A DNA stretch of 20,163 nt from a virus (IMGVR_UViG_3300025325_000480:1-20163), one strand, 5' to 3'; counted from the first letter of the stretch, positions 7,277-14,698 are shown. Made by a program: numbers and translations. The notes: generated from the letters alone by a model not told the origin.

Positions 7277-9004
7277 TTACGCGGTGGGCGAGAAGTACGA
7301 AGGCCCGCGCCCGTCGCGATCCGTGCCGCCGCCGTCCACGAAGTAGGACGTATTCGACGGATCCCACGACCGCTGATGCTTGACCGGCGTGTACTTCACG
7401 CTGTCCAACCGCGCCGCGATCTGCGGCGTTTCCAGGATCACGCGCCACTCGGTCTTGGCGAGCATCTGCACGCAGAAGTTCGTCGGCGGCTTCTTGTGCC
7501 ACAGGAATCGCCCGGCGTTGCTGGTGAAGTACGAGTCACCCGGCGCGAAAATCTTCGCCATCTCCATCGCGCCCATCGGCCCATCCCAGTTGACGTATTC
7601 CAGGAACGTCACCGGGCGATTGCCCAGGACGCGCGTCGGAACGAAGTAGAGCGTGGCGCTGAACGACTCGCCCGCCAGCACCGTCTCGGCAATGCCATCG
7701 TCCAGGATGACCGGCACGCGCTGGCCGTCAATGAGAAGATATTGCCCGGTGCGGGTGAAGATGTCGCCGCGCATGTCATCGCGCATCCGGTTCTGTTCCA
7801 TCAGGTCAATGACGCCCCGGTTGTTCTCGCCCGCGACCGTGCAGCGATAGGAGACGTAAGCACATGGCCAGACTTCCGTGAGTTCGTAGAACATCGCCCA
7901 AGGGACGACGATCACCCATGAGGCGGGGTCGAGGCCCATATGGGACGAGTTGTATTTGAGATTCCTGAAAATGCCGGTAATCTCGCGCACGTACCAGTCG
8001 CCGTTCGTGTTGATCTCGCGGCTGTTCGCATCGCGCACGATGGAGTCGGCGGCGGGGCAGGCGGTCCCCGTCTCCGCATCGCGATAGCCGTCGTTGATGA
8101 GGATGTCCAGGCCATACGGCTCCTTGTAGCCGTTGTTGGCCGTGTTGTTCGTCGGCGACCCGTCGTAGAGCACGGTGGCGAAGTCGCGCCCCCAGGCAGT
8201 CGCAAACTCGAACAGCGCCTTTGCGATCTCGGAACGCACGGCGAGCGCGGGGCTGGCATTGGCCGGGGCCTGCGGCGTGAAGAAGTTCCCCGCCACCGGA
8301 TCGCCGATGAGCGACAAGTCATTGAAGTCGCTCCGGTTGATGAAGCGCCCGGCGCGGTCAATGTCGAAGACGCGCGTCATGCGCGAGAAGCGACCCCACA
8401 CGAAGGCGTGGGTGCAGAGCTTCATTACAATTTGTTACTCGTACTTTCATACGGGTGAAACATTTCTGCTTCACTCTGCAAGTTTTTTTTCTTGCAGTTC
8501 AGACTATACCTTTACCCCAGAGGGGTACTCCGTTTCTAGTCGTTGCACCTTCCTGATTTACACAGCAGGCTTGGCTCAGTCTTGGCATTTCAGCGTTGAC
8601 TGAATTTACGGAGTGTTTCAATCCCAATTGCTTGAGAAAGGGGCCACAGCTAACCCTGCCACAGGCGGATCGTCGCATACGCCTGACGGCTCGCCGCCGG
8701 TCGAGGCCGTGACGCCGGTCATGATCCCGTACAGCGGATTGTCGTAGATGCTCGTGCGCGACGGGAGCATGTCGAGCAGCCCCAGGCGCGGCATGACCAT
8801 CGCGTTAACCAGGTCGGGTTCGAGTCCGGGATACGAGAACAGTCCGGCCACGCCCCCCGGCTGCGGGCCGGTGACGCCGTGTCCGTAGACCGTGGTCGGC
8901 GTGGACGAGACGGCCTTCTGCCGTCCGCCGTTCTGTGCCAACTGCGCGGCCAAAAGCGCCGAGGCGAGTTTCTGATAGTCGATGTCTTGAGTTTGAGTGG
9001 TCAT
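7277..9004 (-). CDS. Major capsid protein gene, split by a group I intron (exons 9004-8653 and 8427-7277)
   Basis: Two exons, 352 and 1151 bases, join into 500 codons when the intron at 8652-8428 is removed. The junction codon is T|TA (L118), giving VCDDPPVAG-L-MKLCTHAFVWGR. This run is continuous in homologous phage capsids as I remember them (CDDPPxAGLMKLCTH). Without splicing, exon 1 reads into the intron and stops at 8618. Exon 2 alone would start at an internal methionine (8425) without a good ribosome binding site. The start is taken as the second of two adjacent ATGs (9004; the first is 9007), six bases after AAGGA. The protein should form the icosahedral shell. Its place after the HK97-type protease/scaffold gene supports an HK97-like fold, though no fold-specific motif can be read. 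The exon 2 product ends about 60 bases before the sugar cassette. Confidence 0.88.
8428..8652 (-). ncRNA. ORF-less group I intron in the major capsid gene
   Basis: The 225-nt element shows the group I core on the minus strand. P1: exon GGGU plus intron U pairs with GGCCC (8645-8641), with U8653 opposite G8644 as the U-G splice pair. P3: ACTCCGT (8614-8608) with ACGGAGT (8533-8527). A P4/P5-region stem pairs TCAGTC with GACTGA, and P6 pairs CCTG with CAGG. P7: GACTA (8541-8537) with TAGTC (8506-8502). P8: ACCCC/GGGGT (8526-8514). P9: CTGCAAG/CTTGCAG with an A8 loop (8497-8476). A last hairpin is TTTCA/TGAAA (8460-8445). The R-like element GTGCAACGACTAGAAACGG and S-like element AAAGGTATAGTCT are diagnostic. 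The intron ends in G8428 (omega-G) and its removal keeps the frame. It is AT-richer than its exons and has no room for an endonuclease gene. Confidence 0.93.
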
Positions 9005-9016
9005 CATGATTCCTTT

Positions 9017-9535
9017 CTATTGCCCGGCCTGAGTCAGGCCCGGCGCGAGCGCGTTCAGGAACGGCGCGAGCGGGTCAGCCTGCGGGAACGCGGACTTGAA
9101 ACGCTCATCGGCGACGCTCTTGCCGTCCGCGCCCACGGCGACCGGCTTGCCTTCCTGAGAGGGCCGATAGAACGCGCGCGGCAGGTCGCCCTTGAGTTCG
9201 GACACTCCCGCCAGCGCCGCCGTTAAGCCGGTTTCTATCCCGGCCAGCCGGTCGTTGACGGCCTTCTCGCGTTCGGCCTGTTCCGCCGTGGCTTTTTCGC
9301 TTTTGCCCTCCCCGGCGGATTCGAGTTTGGTCAACCGTTCGGCCAACGGCGCGACCGCCTTTTCAAGCGCGGCCCCGAATTCTTCCTCGGTCATGTCGGA
9401 CATGCGCCGACTTTCTTTAGAGCGCAAGCCTGCGTCATCGGCCTCCTTCTGGCGCTTGTCGGCCTGCTCGATGACCGCCTGTGCCTGTTCTTTGCCCAGA
9501 AGTTTTTCCAGGGCTTCCTGCTTGTCCTTTTCCAT
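9017..9535 (-). CDS. Nested scaffold protein from an internal start in the protease gene
   Basis: ATG 9535 (residue 407 of the protease frame) is preceded by AAGGAGG with a five-base spacer, the strongest ribosome binding site in the window. Translation from there gives 172 residues: MEKDKQEALEKLLGKEQAQA, long charged heptad-like helices (to about residue 115), then a Gly/Pro-rich tail ending in FLNALAPGLTQAGQ. This matches the lambda C/Nu3 arrangement, where the scaffold is made both as the protease C-terminus and as a separate in-frame product. The free form would be made in excess and would guide capsid assembly. The internal start is inferred from the Shine-Dalgarno and domain boundary. 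Confidence 0.65.
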   Translation of the reverse strand: MEKDKQEALEKLLGKEQAQAVIEQADKRQKEADDAGLRSKESRRMSDMTEEEFGAALEKAVAPLAERLTKLESAGEGKSEKATAEQAEREKAVNDRLAGIETGLTAALAGVSELKGDLPRAFYRPSQEGKPVAVGADGKSVADERFKSAFPQADPLAPFLNALAPGLTQAGQ

Positions 9536-10753
9536 GTCAACCTCCTTGACGAGTAACTGCGTAACCGTGTTGCTGGCTTTGCCTTTGGGGAGCAGACTGC
9601 GCTCCTTGCGCCGGATCGTGTTGAATATCCCGTCCTTGTCCGGCTCGATTTCGGGATGCTTGAATCCGATTGAGATTTCCAGGTTATCCACCTGCGCCTT
9701 GACCGACTCGGCCACGACGTCGTTGGCGAACGTGCCCGACTCGACGAGTATTTTTTCCTGCATGGCGTTGTAATCGCACTCGCCTAGCACTGCGCCGGGC
9801 GTATGCCACCACAGAAGCGGGCCATAATCTTTTTCCTTATCCGCGCGCGCCACGTCCGCCGCGAGCGCCTTGCGGCTGATAATTTCTTTGTCGCGGTCTT
9901 CGTAGGCCGACGATGAAAATGATACCCAGCGATATTTCCCCGCCGCGTCCTTGAAAACAGTCAGGCTCGAATCTCGTCCGGTATACGCTTTGTCGCATTC
10001 CGCGCCGAGCGAGACGGCGTTATTGTGGATGGTTTGCAGCATCTCATTATCTTTGGACGAGTGGCGGCGGCCTTCCTTCCACCGCTCGAATGCGCCCGTC
10101 AGAGTTTCCATGAGAGAATCCACTACGGATTTAGAGCGGGGGGCCTCGAGGGTTTCCGGCGCGGGGGGTGTCTCGATTTCCTTTTTATCTTCCTGTTCGG
10201 ATTTCTCCGCCCGCGGTTCTTCCCGCACTTCCTTGAGCAGCGGCCCCGGATCATTCAAGAGTGCCTGCAACTCGCGCGCCGCCTTCGCAATCGCCGCGCC
10301 TTTGTCGGCCACGTCCTCACTCACCAGGATATTGTCCGTCACGGACTGGAATATCCAGGCCGCCTGACCGATGGCCGCCGCCTTCTCTTGCGCGTCCATC
10401 GCCGCCAGCGCATCGGCCAGCGTCAGCGCGCCGCCGTAGGGTGGCGAGGGGGCGTAGGCCATCTCCGGTTCGCCCCAATGTTTCTCAGTCTCCGGCTCTT
10501 CGGCTTCTTCGGCCTCGGCCAACGCCTGCTGCGCTATCGCGGCCTTGCTCTGCAAGTCGCGCAGACGGCGGCGCTCGGCGGCTTTCTGTTTGGCGATCTT
10601 GGAATTTGAATTTGGCATCGCGCGTTTTTCCTTGTTCAGACTGCTACAGCAAATCGCTATGGCGCTTGACTTCTCGTGGCCCTGCGCCATTACTTTTTCA
10701 ATGCAGGCGTCCATGAGTTCTGTTTGAAATTCACTAACACATGAATACGGCAT
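9017..10753 (-). CDS. HK97-type prohead protease fused to scaffold domain
   Basis: This 578-residue protein has three parts. Residues 1-45 hold a short helical module (DACIEKVMAQGHEKSSAIAICCSSL) that I know from the N-termini of phage head proteins. Residues 46-240 are a charged, Ala/Glu-rich helical region. Residues about 250-405 are the protease: H317 in LLWWHTPG and S361 in NLEISIGFKHPE match the His and Ser of the HK97 prohead protease (U35) family. Residues 407-578 are a coiled-coil scaffold-like region. The protein should direct capsid assembly inside the prohead and then cleave the scaffold. Start is uncertain: ATG 10753 has little Shine-Dalgarno, while the ATG at residue 46 has AAGGA ten bases upstream. 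The gene lies directly before the capsid gene. The -35 element of the divergent HNH gene touches its first codon. Confidence 0.85.
   Translation of the reverse strand: MPYSCVSEFQTELMDACIEKVMAQGHEKSSAIAICCSSLNKEKRAMPNSNSKIAKQKAAERRRLRDLQSKAAIAQQALAEAEEAEEPETEKHWGEPEMAYAPSPPYGGALTLADALAAMDAQEKAAAIGQAAWIFQSVTDNILVSEDVADKGAAIAKAARELQALLNDPGPLLKEVREEPRAEKSEQEDKKEIETPPAPETLEAPRSKSVVDSLMETLTGAFERWKEGRRHSSKDNEMLQTIHNNAVSLGAECDKAYTGRDSSLTVFKDAAGKYRWVSFSSSAYEDRDKEIISRKALAADVARADKEKDYGPLLWWHTPGAVLGECDYNAMQEKILVESGTFANDVVAESVKAQVDNLEISIGFKHPEIEPDKDGIFNTIRRKERSLLPKGKASNTVTQLLVKEVDMEKDKQEALEKLLGKEQAQAVIEQADKRQKEADDAGLRSKESRRMSDMTEEEFGAALEKAVAPLAERLTKLESAGEGKSEKATAEQAEREKAVNDRLAGIETGLTAALAGVSELKGDLPRAFYRPSQEGKPVAVGADGKSVADERFKSAFPQADPLAPFLNALAPGLTQAGQ
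9541..9547 (-). promoter_or_regulatory. Internal Shine-Dalgarno for nested scaffold
   Basis: AAGGAGG on the minus strand, five bases before ATG 9535, lies inside the protease frame just past the protease domain. It is stronger than the site before the full-length gene, so the free scaffold could be made in excess. Confidence 0.65.
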
Positions 10754-10781
10754 TGATTATTTTTCCGATATGCCATATAAT
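10753..10781 (+). promoter_or_regulatory. Sigma70-like promoter of the HNH endonuclease gene
   Basis: TTGATT (10753-10758), a 17-base spacer and a perfect TATAAT (10776-10781) precede the HNH ATG at 10796. Transcription would start near 10788, leaving a leader of only about eight bases. No Shine-Dalgarno is visible, so the mRNA would be nearly leaderless. Confidence 0.6.
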
Positions 10782-10802
10782 TACTTACAAACGACATGCC
10801 AA
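10774..10802 (-). promoter_or_regulatory. Possible minus-strand promoter for protease/capsid genes
   Basis: TTGGCA (10802-10797), 17 bases, then TATATG (10779-10774) face the protease gene. The two hexamers match the sigma70 consensus at 5/6 and 4/6. It overlaps the divergent HNH promoter. A promoter is expected here because a terminator lies upstream. This is a weak call by eye. Confidence 0.35.
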
Positions 10803-11533
10803 AGCGAAAGTTCACGTCCAACAAAGAAATAATCTATAAATATGTTGGGGGAAGAAACCGACCAGGAAAGTTTGTTGCTTGCCCATCTTGTCTATCTAAG
10901 AGATGGGTAAGTTTGGATAATCTATCTCGGTCTCGTGATTGTCTGAATTGCAAAAGGAATTCTGTCACTTGTATATGTCCAACCTGTCAAAAAGTATTTA
11001 CGAAACCGATTAGCCGTAGGCAAAAATTCTGTTCGCGTGAATGCTCAGATATACCCATACGATTAGAGATGATTCATTGTAAACATTGCAACAAACATTT
11101 TCAGCCACAAGGTTCAAAGACTAAATACTGTTCCAGAACATGCTACTTAGATTCAAAACTAAACCGAATTCCCAAGACCTGCGAAACCTGCCACAAGGGA
11201 TTCTGGGTTATTCCCTCCAACGTCAAGCGAAGATTCTGTTCACTTGCATGTCGAAATCAAAAAGGACAAAACAACCCAAACTTCAGAAACGGATTACACA
11301 TCAATAGACCTTTTCCTTATCCCTATGGAGGGAAGTGGCCCATAATTCGTAAATGGATATTAGAGAGAGACAATCATCAATGCCAATATCCAAGATGCGG
11401 AAAGTCGGTCACACTCCAAGTCCATCACAAAATAAAGTTTTCAAAGTTCAAGAGTAAATCAGAAGCAAACTCACAAGAAAATCTGATTACTCTCTGCGGA
11501 CTTCATCACCGAGAATTAGAAAAGTCGGCCTAA
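10796..11533 (+). CDS. Free-standing HNH (homing-type) endonuclease with zinc-finger repeats
   Basis: This 245-residue protein is encoded opposite to all its neighbours, is far AT-richer than they are, and has its own promoter; these are signs of independent transfer. The C-terminal HNH domain (about 185-245) shows ILERDNHQC, C196/C201, the HH pair H210-H211 in LQVHHKIKF, N229 in SQENLITLC and H237-H238. Before it are three similar cysteine modules of about 35 residues, each C-x2-C followed by (F/Y)CS-x2/3-C: C61/C64 with C79/C83, C95/C98 with C112/C116, C129/C132 with C148/C152. A further pair-type ribbon (C29/C32, C49/C52) is at the N-terminus. Such modules probably bind the long recognition site of a homing enzyme. 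It may make double-strand breaks or nicks that spread itself or the nearby capsid intron. Its target is not known. Confidence 0.88.
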   Translation: MPKRKFTSNKEIIYKYVGGRNRPGKFVACPSCLSKRWVSLDNLSRSRDCLNCKRNSVTCICPTCQKVFTKPISRRQKFCSRECSDIPIRLEMIHCKHCNKHFQPQGSKTKYCSRTCYLDSKLNRIPKTCETCHKGFWVIPSNVKRRFCSLACRNQKGQNNPNFRNGLHINRPFPYPYGGKWPIIRKWILERDNHQCQYPRCGKSVTLQVHHKIKFSKFKSKSEANSQENLITLCGLHHRELEKSA

Positions 11534-11534
11534 C

Positions 11535-11575
11535 AAAAACGGCGCGGCATTCCTGTCTCAGGAACGCCACGCCGT
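11535..11575 (-). terminator. Intrinsic terminator of the packaging/portal gene block
   Basis: Arms at 11539-11555 and 11559-11575 pair at 15 of 17 positions around a 3-base loop. On the minus strand the hairpin is followed directly by TTTTT (11539-11535, overlapping the outer pair). It lies 38 bases after the last small gene of the upstream block and just past the HNH stop on the other strand. No U-tract follows on the plus strand, so it should act on minus-strand transcripts. Confidence 0.8.
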
Positions 11576-11613
11576 AGCATGGTTGCGTTAGATATTCAGT
11601 TTTCCCGGCGGTT

Positions 11614-11835
11614 CTATTCGCCCGTCAGACCGTCAGGCACAACGCGCCAGAAGGCCCAGGTCGGGCCGCCCGGATTGACGAGTAGCATACAACCGCTCCC
11701 CTGTTCGCGCAAGTGGTCAAGTTTGGCTAGTAGCCGCGCCTGCCGGTGGGTCAGCCCCATCGCCTCATAGCGCGCCACGTCGTCCAGCATCGAGCGCGTG
11801 ACGGTGACGGTGTAGGGCGTTCGGGATTCGGTCAT
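11614..11835 (-). CDS. Small hypothetical protein, last gene before the terminator
   Basis: This 73-residue protein starts at ATG 11835, overlapping the TGA of the previous small gene (ATGA). A start at 12027 would lie inside two coupled genes and is rejected. The sequence has a TVTVTRSMLDDVARYEAMGL segment followed by a basic helix (THRQARLLAKLDHLREQG) and a beta-like end (CMLLVNPGGPTWAFWRVV). The helix pair could be a small DNA- or RNA-binding fold, but I do not recognise the family. Its stop is 38 bases from the terminator hairpin. Confidence 0.7.
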   Translation of the reverse strand: MTESRTPYTVTVTRSMLDDVARYEAMGLTHRQARLLAKLDHLREQGSGCMLLVNPGGPTWAFWRVVPDGLTGE

Positions 11836-11957
11836 CGTTTCACTTTTAGTCCACAACGTCGGCACGTCAACGGTATCCAGACTCCGCCCGCCGTCCAGTA
11901 TCCCGGCTCCCAATCGTGCTTCTTGAACTGGCAGACGAGCCAGCGGATGATATTCAA
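11832..11957 (-). CDS. 41-residue zinc-ribbon-like microprotein
   Basis: This gene starts at TTG 11957, which overlaps the TGA of the upstream gene (TTGA) and has GGGGAG eight bases before it. Its TGA overlaps the next ATG (ATGA). The protein has C9-x4-H14-D-W and later C32-x2-C35-G, the pattern of a small zinc ribbon of the kind often seen in phage genomes. Coupling at both ends makes it a real gene despite its size. It may help DNA or protein contacts during packaging; the function is unknown. Confidence 0.7.
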   Translation of the reverse strand: MNIIRWLVCQFKKHDWEPGYWTAGGVWIPLTCRRCGLKVKR

Positions 11958-12154
11958 TCCAGCAACTCCCCACAGCGCATACAGTTGCGTCGGCCATCTT
12001 CTCCCGGCTTGCCCGGTTTGTGGCCACCCGCCCGCGTCGCGCAGTTCAGGCGCGCGGCGGCCAGTCCAAAGACCAGGCGTGCGCGCAGCGTCCAGTAGAA
12101 CTTACGCGAGACGCTGCCGAAATACATCGAGACGAGGGCGCGCGGGCTAATCAT
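11954..12154 (-). CDS. 66-residue small protein with C-terminal cysteine pair
   Basis: ATG 12154 overlaps the TGA of the gp10-like gene (ATGA), and its TGA overlaps the next TTG. The N-terminal half is basic and aromatic (MYFGSVSRKFYWTLRARLVF, a helix). The C-terminal half has C38, a GGHKPGK turn with a histidine, and NCMRCGELLD (C-x2-C-G), which could form a zinc ribbon. I do not recognise a family. Because the next gene has the same C...H...C-x2-C scheme, the two may have related roles. Confidence 0.6.
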   Translation of the reverse strand: MISPRALVSMYFGSVSRKFYWTLRARLVFGLAAARLNCATRAGGHKPGKPGEDGRRNCMRCGELLD

Positions 12155-12630
12155 TTCGCGTGATATTCCTTCAAGACCCTCTTGAAGCGCGGCACGAGTT
12201 TCTTCTGGATGCGTTCCTGGATGATGATGCTGAATTCGCGCGGCTCAGTTCCCGGATGCGCCACGGCCCGCGCCGAAACCCAGACCGTCCCGCGCTTGCC
12301 GGGGCTGCTGGAAATAACGCGCGGGCGCGTCTTGGCCGAGCCTCCCACGGTGAAGACCAGCGGCCCCGGCCCGCGCGGGGTGATCGGATGCGCGCGCGTG
12401 CCGGTGTCTACGTAACCATAGATTTTACTGCGCGTCGAGATTGACCAGCCCGCGCGTGCCAGGCGCAACTCGAAACTTGGCTTGTGTTCCCAGGTCGCCG
12501 TCGTCTTCTCAAAGAGTTGTAGAGCCTCAATGGCTAGATCATCCTGGGCATCCTCGCGCGCCTGCTCGCCCTTCGGAACGTCAAAGAGTTTTTTGGGAAT
12601 GTTATTCTTGAGTCGGAATTTGACGGCCAT
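12151..12630 (-). CDS. HK97 gp10-like head-tail/tail-completion protein
   Basis: This 159-residue protein begins MAVKFRLKNNIPK and has an N-terminal helix (EQAREDAQDDLAIEALQLFE) and SFELRLARAGWSISTRSKIYGYVDTGTRAH. The VDTGTRAHPI segment resembles the 'vE.GT.pH.I' signature of HK97 gp10/minor tail completion proteins. A beta-hairpin and a long C-terminal basic helix (IQERIQKKLVPRFKRVLKEY) follow. It probably works at the head-tail joint. Its place after the gp7-like gene and before the terminator is unusual, because such genes normally lie after the connector. It starts four bases after the upstream stop. Confidence 0.7.
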   Translation of the reverse strand: MAVKFRLKNNIPKKLFDVPKGEQAREDAQDDLAIEALQLFEKTTATWEHKPSFELRLARAGWSISTRSKIYGYVDTGTRAHPITPRGPGPLVFTVGGSAKTRPRVISSSPGKRGTVWVSARAVAHPGTEPREFSIIIQERIQKKLVPRFKRVLKEYHAK

Positions 12631-12633
12631 GCC

Positions 12634-13290
12634 CTATGCCCCAATTGTAATTATCTCGCCCGCATCGGTTTCGAGATAACACTGACAACGATACCCGCCG
12701 CAATCCATCGCTGCGCCGGGCTTGCGTGGAATGTAATCGCGTTGCACATACCATTTTGCACTATGCCGTTGTTCGTCCAACTTGGCGCAGGTATCACAGT
12801 GATCCGTATCTCCATAATGCCAAGTAAGCATTTGATTCTTTTTCCCACGTAAAATCCCCTCAGCGTAAACAGCATCCAGCGTCGCCGCGTAGCCGTCCGC
12901 GCGCAACTGCGCTTCGGCGTCCGCGTCCACCGTCCCGCGCAGGTCACGCAGGGACGCGAATAGGTCGTCCAGGTAGCCTAGTTCCTCGTTCATGCGCCCC
13001 GTGAGCCAGCGTTCGTCGCCGTCTTCGACTTCTTCCGCGCCGCCCTCGGCATAGCCCACATAAAACGATTCCGGGAAATGGTCAATGACTGCGCGGCGCG
13101 CGGCGTTCTTCCAGCGCGTGATTGCGCCCGCGCTATCCAGGTAGCCCACGACCGCCGCGTAAATGGACAGGCGATACTCGCGGCGGACGGTCGGATAATC
13201 GCGCGTATCCGGGAGCGCGGCTTTAGCGCGATTCAGTTCCCGGATGGTTTCATGCTCAATCTCGTCCAGGAATGTTTCAAGCGTTGACAT
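12634..13290 (-). CDS. Phage head morphogenesis protein, SPP1 gp7/Mu F-like
   Basis: This 218-residue protein is mostly helical (residues 1-150) and ends in a cysteine/histidine module: HYGDTDHCDTCAKLDEQRHS, then PGAAMDCGGYRCQCYLE. A helical body plus a C-x2-C...C-x4-C-x-C end (CDTC, C-GGY-RCQC) is the pattern of the Mu gpF/SPP1 gp7 minor head family, which binds the portal and is carried into the prohead. It follows the portal gene directly and overlaps its end by 14 bases, the standard position for this family. Confidence 0.75.
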   Translation of the reverse strand: MSTLETFLDEIEHETIRELNRAKAALPDTRDYPTVRREYRLSIYAAVVGYLDSAGAITRWKNAARRAVIDHFPESFYVGYAEGGAEEVEDGDERWLTGRMNEELGYLDDLFASLRDLRGTVDADAEAQLRADGYAATLDAVYAEGILRGKKNQMLTWHYGDTDHCDTCAKLDEQRHSAKWYVQRDYIPRKPGAAMDCGGYRCQCYLETDAGEIITIGA

Positions 13291-14698
13291 GAACTTCCTT
13301 GCGTATGGCTCTCAATTCCGAGAGTATTCTTTCCAGGCGCACGATAGATTTTTCCGACGTGCTTTCAGGGATAGGTACGGCAGGCGCTTCCGGTGTCGGC
13401 GTCTCTGGCTGTTCTTCTTCCGGCTTCTCAATGTCCGAGAGCGTGTCGCCCGCCGTCGTATCGGCAGGAATAAACTCTTTGGGAAGTTGGTCGCGGTCAA
13501 CGCCGAGTTGCGCCGCCTGCGCCGGATTAATGCTCCCCATGTCCACCCAGGTCTTGACCGCCGCCGCCTCGTCCATGCGGACTTTCGCTTCCCGCTCCCG
13601 GTCGCGGATGTCGCGCTCGTGGAAATAAAACGTGGTACGGCTGTCGAGCACGTACTGATTGACCGCGTGTGTCCAGTCTTTGCGCCAGGCCGCCAGGCCC
13701 ATGCCCTTTGACGATTCGTCCAGCACCACCGTCTGCGCGCCTGTGCCGAGGCCCTGCCCCGATAGCGGCTGCAAATCCTGGACGGGAATGCCGATGGCGC
13801 GCGCGAACGTCAGAACAGCGATGTCGAATTCTTCCTTGCGGTTGAATCCATCCGGGAGTTCGGAAAGCGGGATACGCACGTGGTTGATCGGGGTATCTCC
13901 CATCAGCGCAATGATGACCGACCCCATGTACTGAATGACGCCCTTCGCCGCCTTCTCCGCGCTGGCGGCGGTCTTGGCGTCGTCGATCTGAGAATCGAGA
14001 ACGCCCTGGATGAAGTCCAACGCTAGCGCGCGCGAACCGCTCACCTTCTCGCGCACGTATCGCTCGATGGCTTCCAGTTTGAGAATAGCGTCATAGGCGC
14101 GCTCCGCCGCGGCGTGGCCCACGCCATACCACAAGTCGGCCTGGTCGGGATTGTCCGAGAGAATAAAAGCATCGTGCCAGCGCATCTCGTGCAGCGCGCC
14201 CAGCCGGTCACGATAGAGTAGCGGTATTTCGGGGTCTCCGGTGCGGATGGCACGGAACGTATCCAGCGGGATGAGGCCGAGTATCCGGCTCCCCGCCGCG
14301 CCGCTCGCGCGCACGATCTCCACCGGGCCGCCGTTGTCGGTGAGCAGGTAACCTTGCAGATGCTTGGATAGGCCGCCGACCCAGCCCCGATTAGAATCGA
14401 GCGACAGGAATAGTTCCTGCGCGCGTTTGGCCCGGAGTGGCACGTCCGACTCGACCTCGAATGATTGTGCGACGAGTTTCGTGATCGCAAGTGAGATAGC
14501 CGCCGCCCACATGGACGAGCGATAGAGTGTGTTGAATAGGACGTGATCGCGCGCGGGAGACCAGAACGCGGGCAGGTCGGGCGCGGTCGGGCTTCCCGGT
14601 AGCATGAAGTGAAAAATACCGGACAGCGGCGCGCGGTTGTAGTCCGACGCCGTGACGGATTTCTTGAGAACTTCTGCGCCCGAACCGTTGTCAGCCAT
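13277..14698 (-). CDS. Portal protein
   Basis: This 473-residue protein lies between the large terminase and the gp7-like gene, the normal portal position. It has an N-terminal variable part, a SSMWAAAISLAITKLVAQSFEV helix typical of portal clips, a wing-like beta region (IPLDTFRAIRTGDPEIPLLY), and a long helix with AAERAYDAILKLEAIERYVREKV. A GLGTGAQTVVLDESSKGMG segment follows, as in SPP1/HK97-type portals (G-x-G...). The C-terminus is Glu/Pro-rich and ends in a coiled-coil-like helix (RLERILSELRAIRKEV). Twelve copies should form the DNA gate at one vertex. AGGG lies about nine bases before the ATG. There is no single diagnostic motif, but the context is strong. Confidence 0.88.
   Translation of the reverse strand: MADNGSGAEVLKKSVTASDYNRAPLSGIFHFMLPGSPTAPDLPAFWSPARDHVLFNTLYRSSMWAAAISLAITKLVAQSFEVESDVPLRAKRAQELFLSLDSNRGWVGGLSKHLQGYLLTDNGGPVEIVRASGAAGSRILGLIPLDTFRAIRTGDPEIPLLYRDRLGALHEMRWHDAFILSDNPDQADLWYGVGHAAAERAYDAILKLEAIERYVREKVSGSRALALDFIQGVLDSQIDDAKTAASAEKAAKGVIQYMGSVIIALMGDTPINHVRIPLSELPDGFNRKEEFDIAVLTFARAIGIPVQDLQPLSGQGLGTGAQTVVLDESSKGMGLAAWRKDWTHAVNQYVLDSRTTFYFHERDIRDREREAKVRMDEAAAVKTWVDMGSINPAQAAQLGVDRDQLPKEFIPADTTAGDTLSDIEKPEEEQPETPTPEAPAVPIPESTSEKSIVRLERILSELRAIRKEVHVNA

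Noticed and set aside
7277-8425. Independent capsid gene starting at MKLCTH
   Set aside because: The methionine is internal to the spliced protein, no Shine-Dalgarno precedes it, and the sequence before it is the 3' end of the group I intron.
8428-8652. Programmed frameshift or sequencing error as the cause of the capsid gene break
   Set aside because: The gap is 225 nt with a complete group I core and correct splice-site bases; a simple frameshift would not restore VAGL-MKLC.
8618-9007. Separate 129-residue gene ending in AVAPFSSNWD
   Set aside because: Its last 12 residues come from intron sequence; the rest is capsid exon 1.
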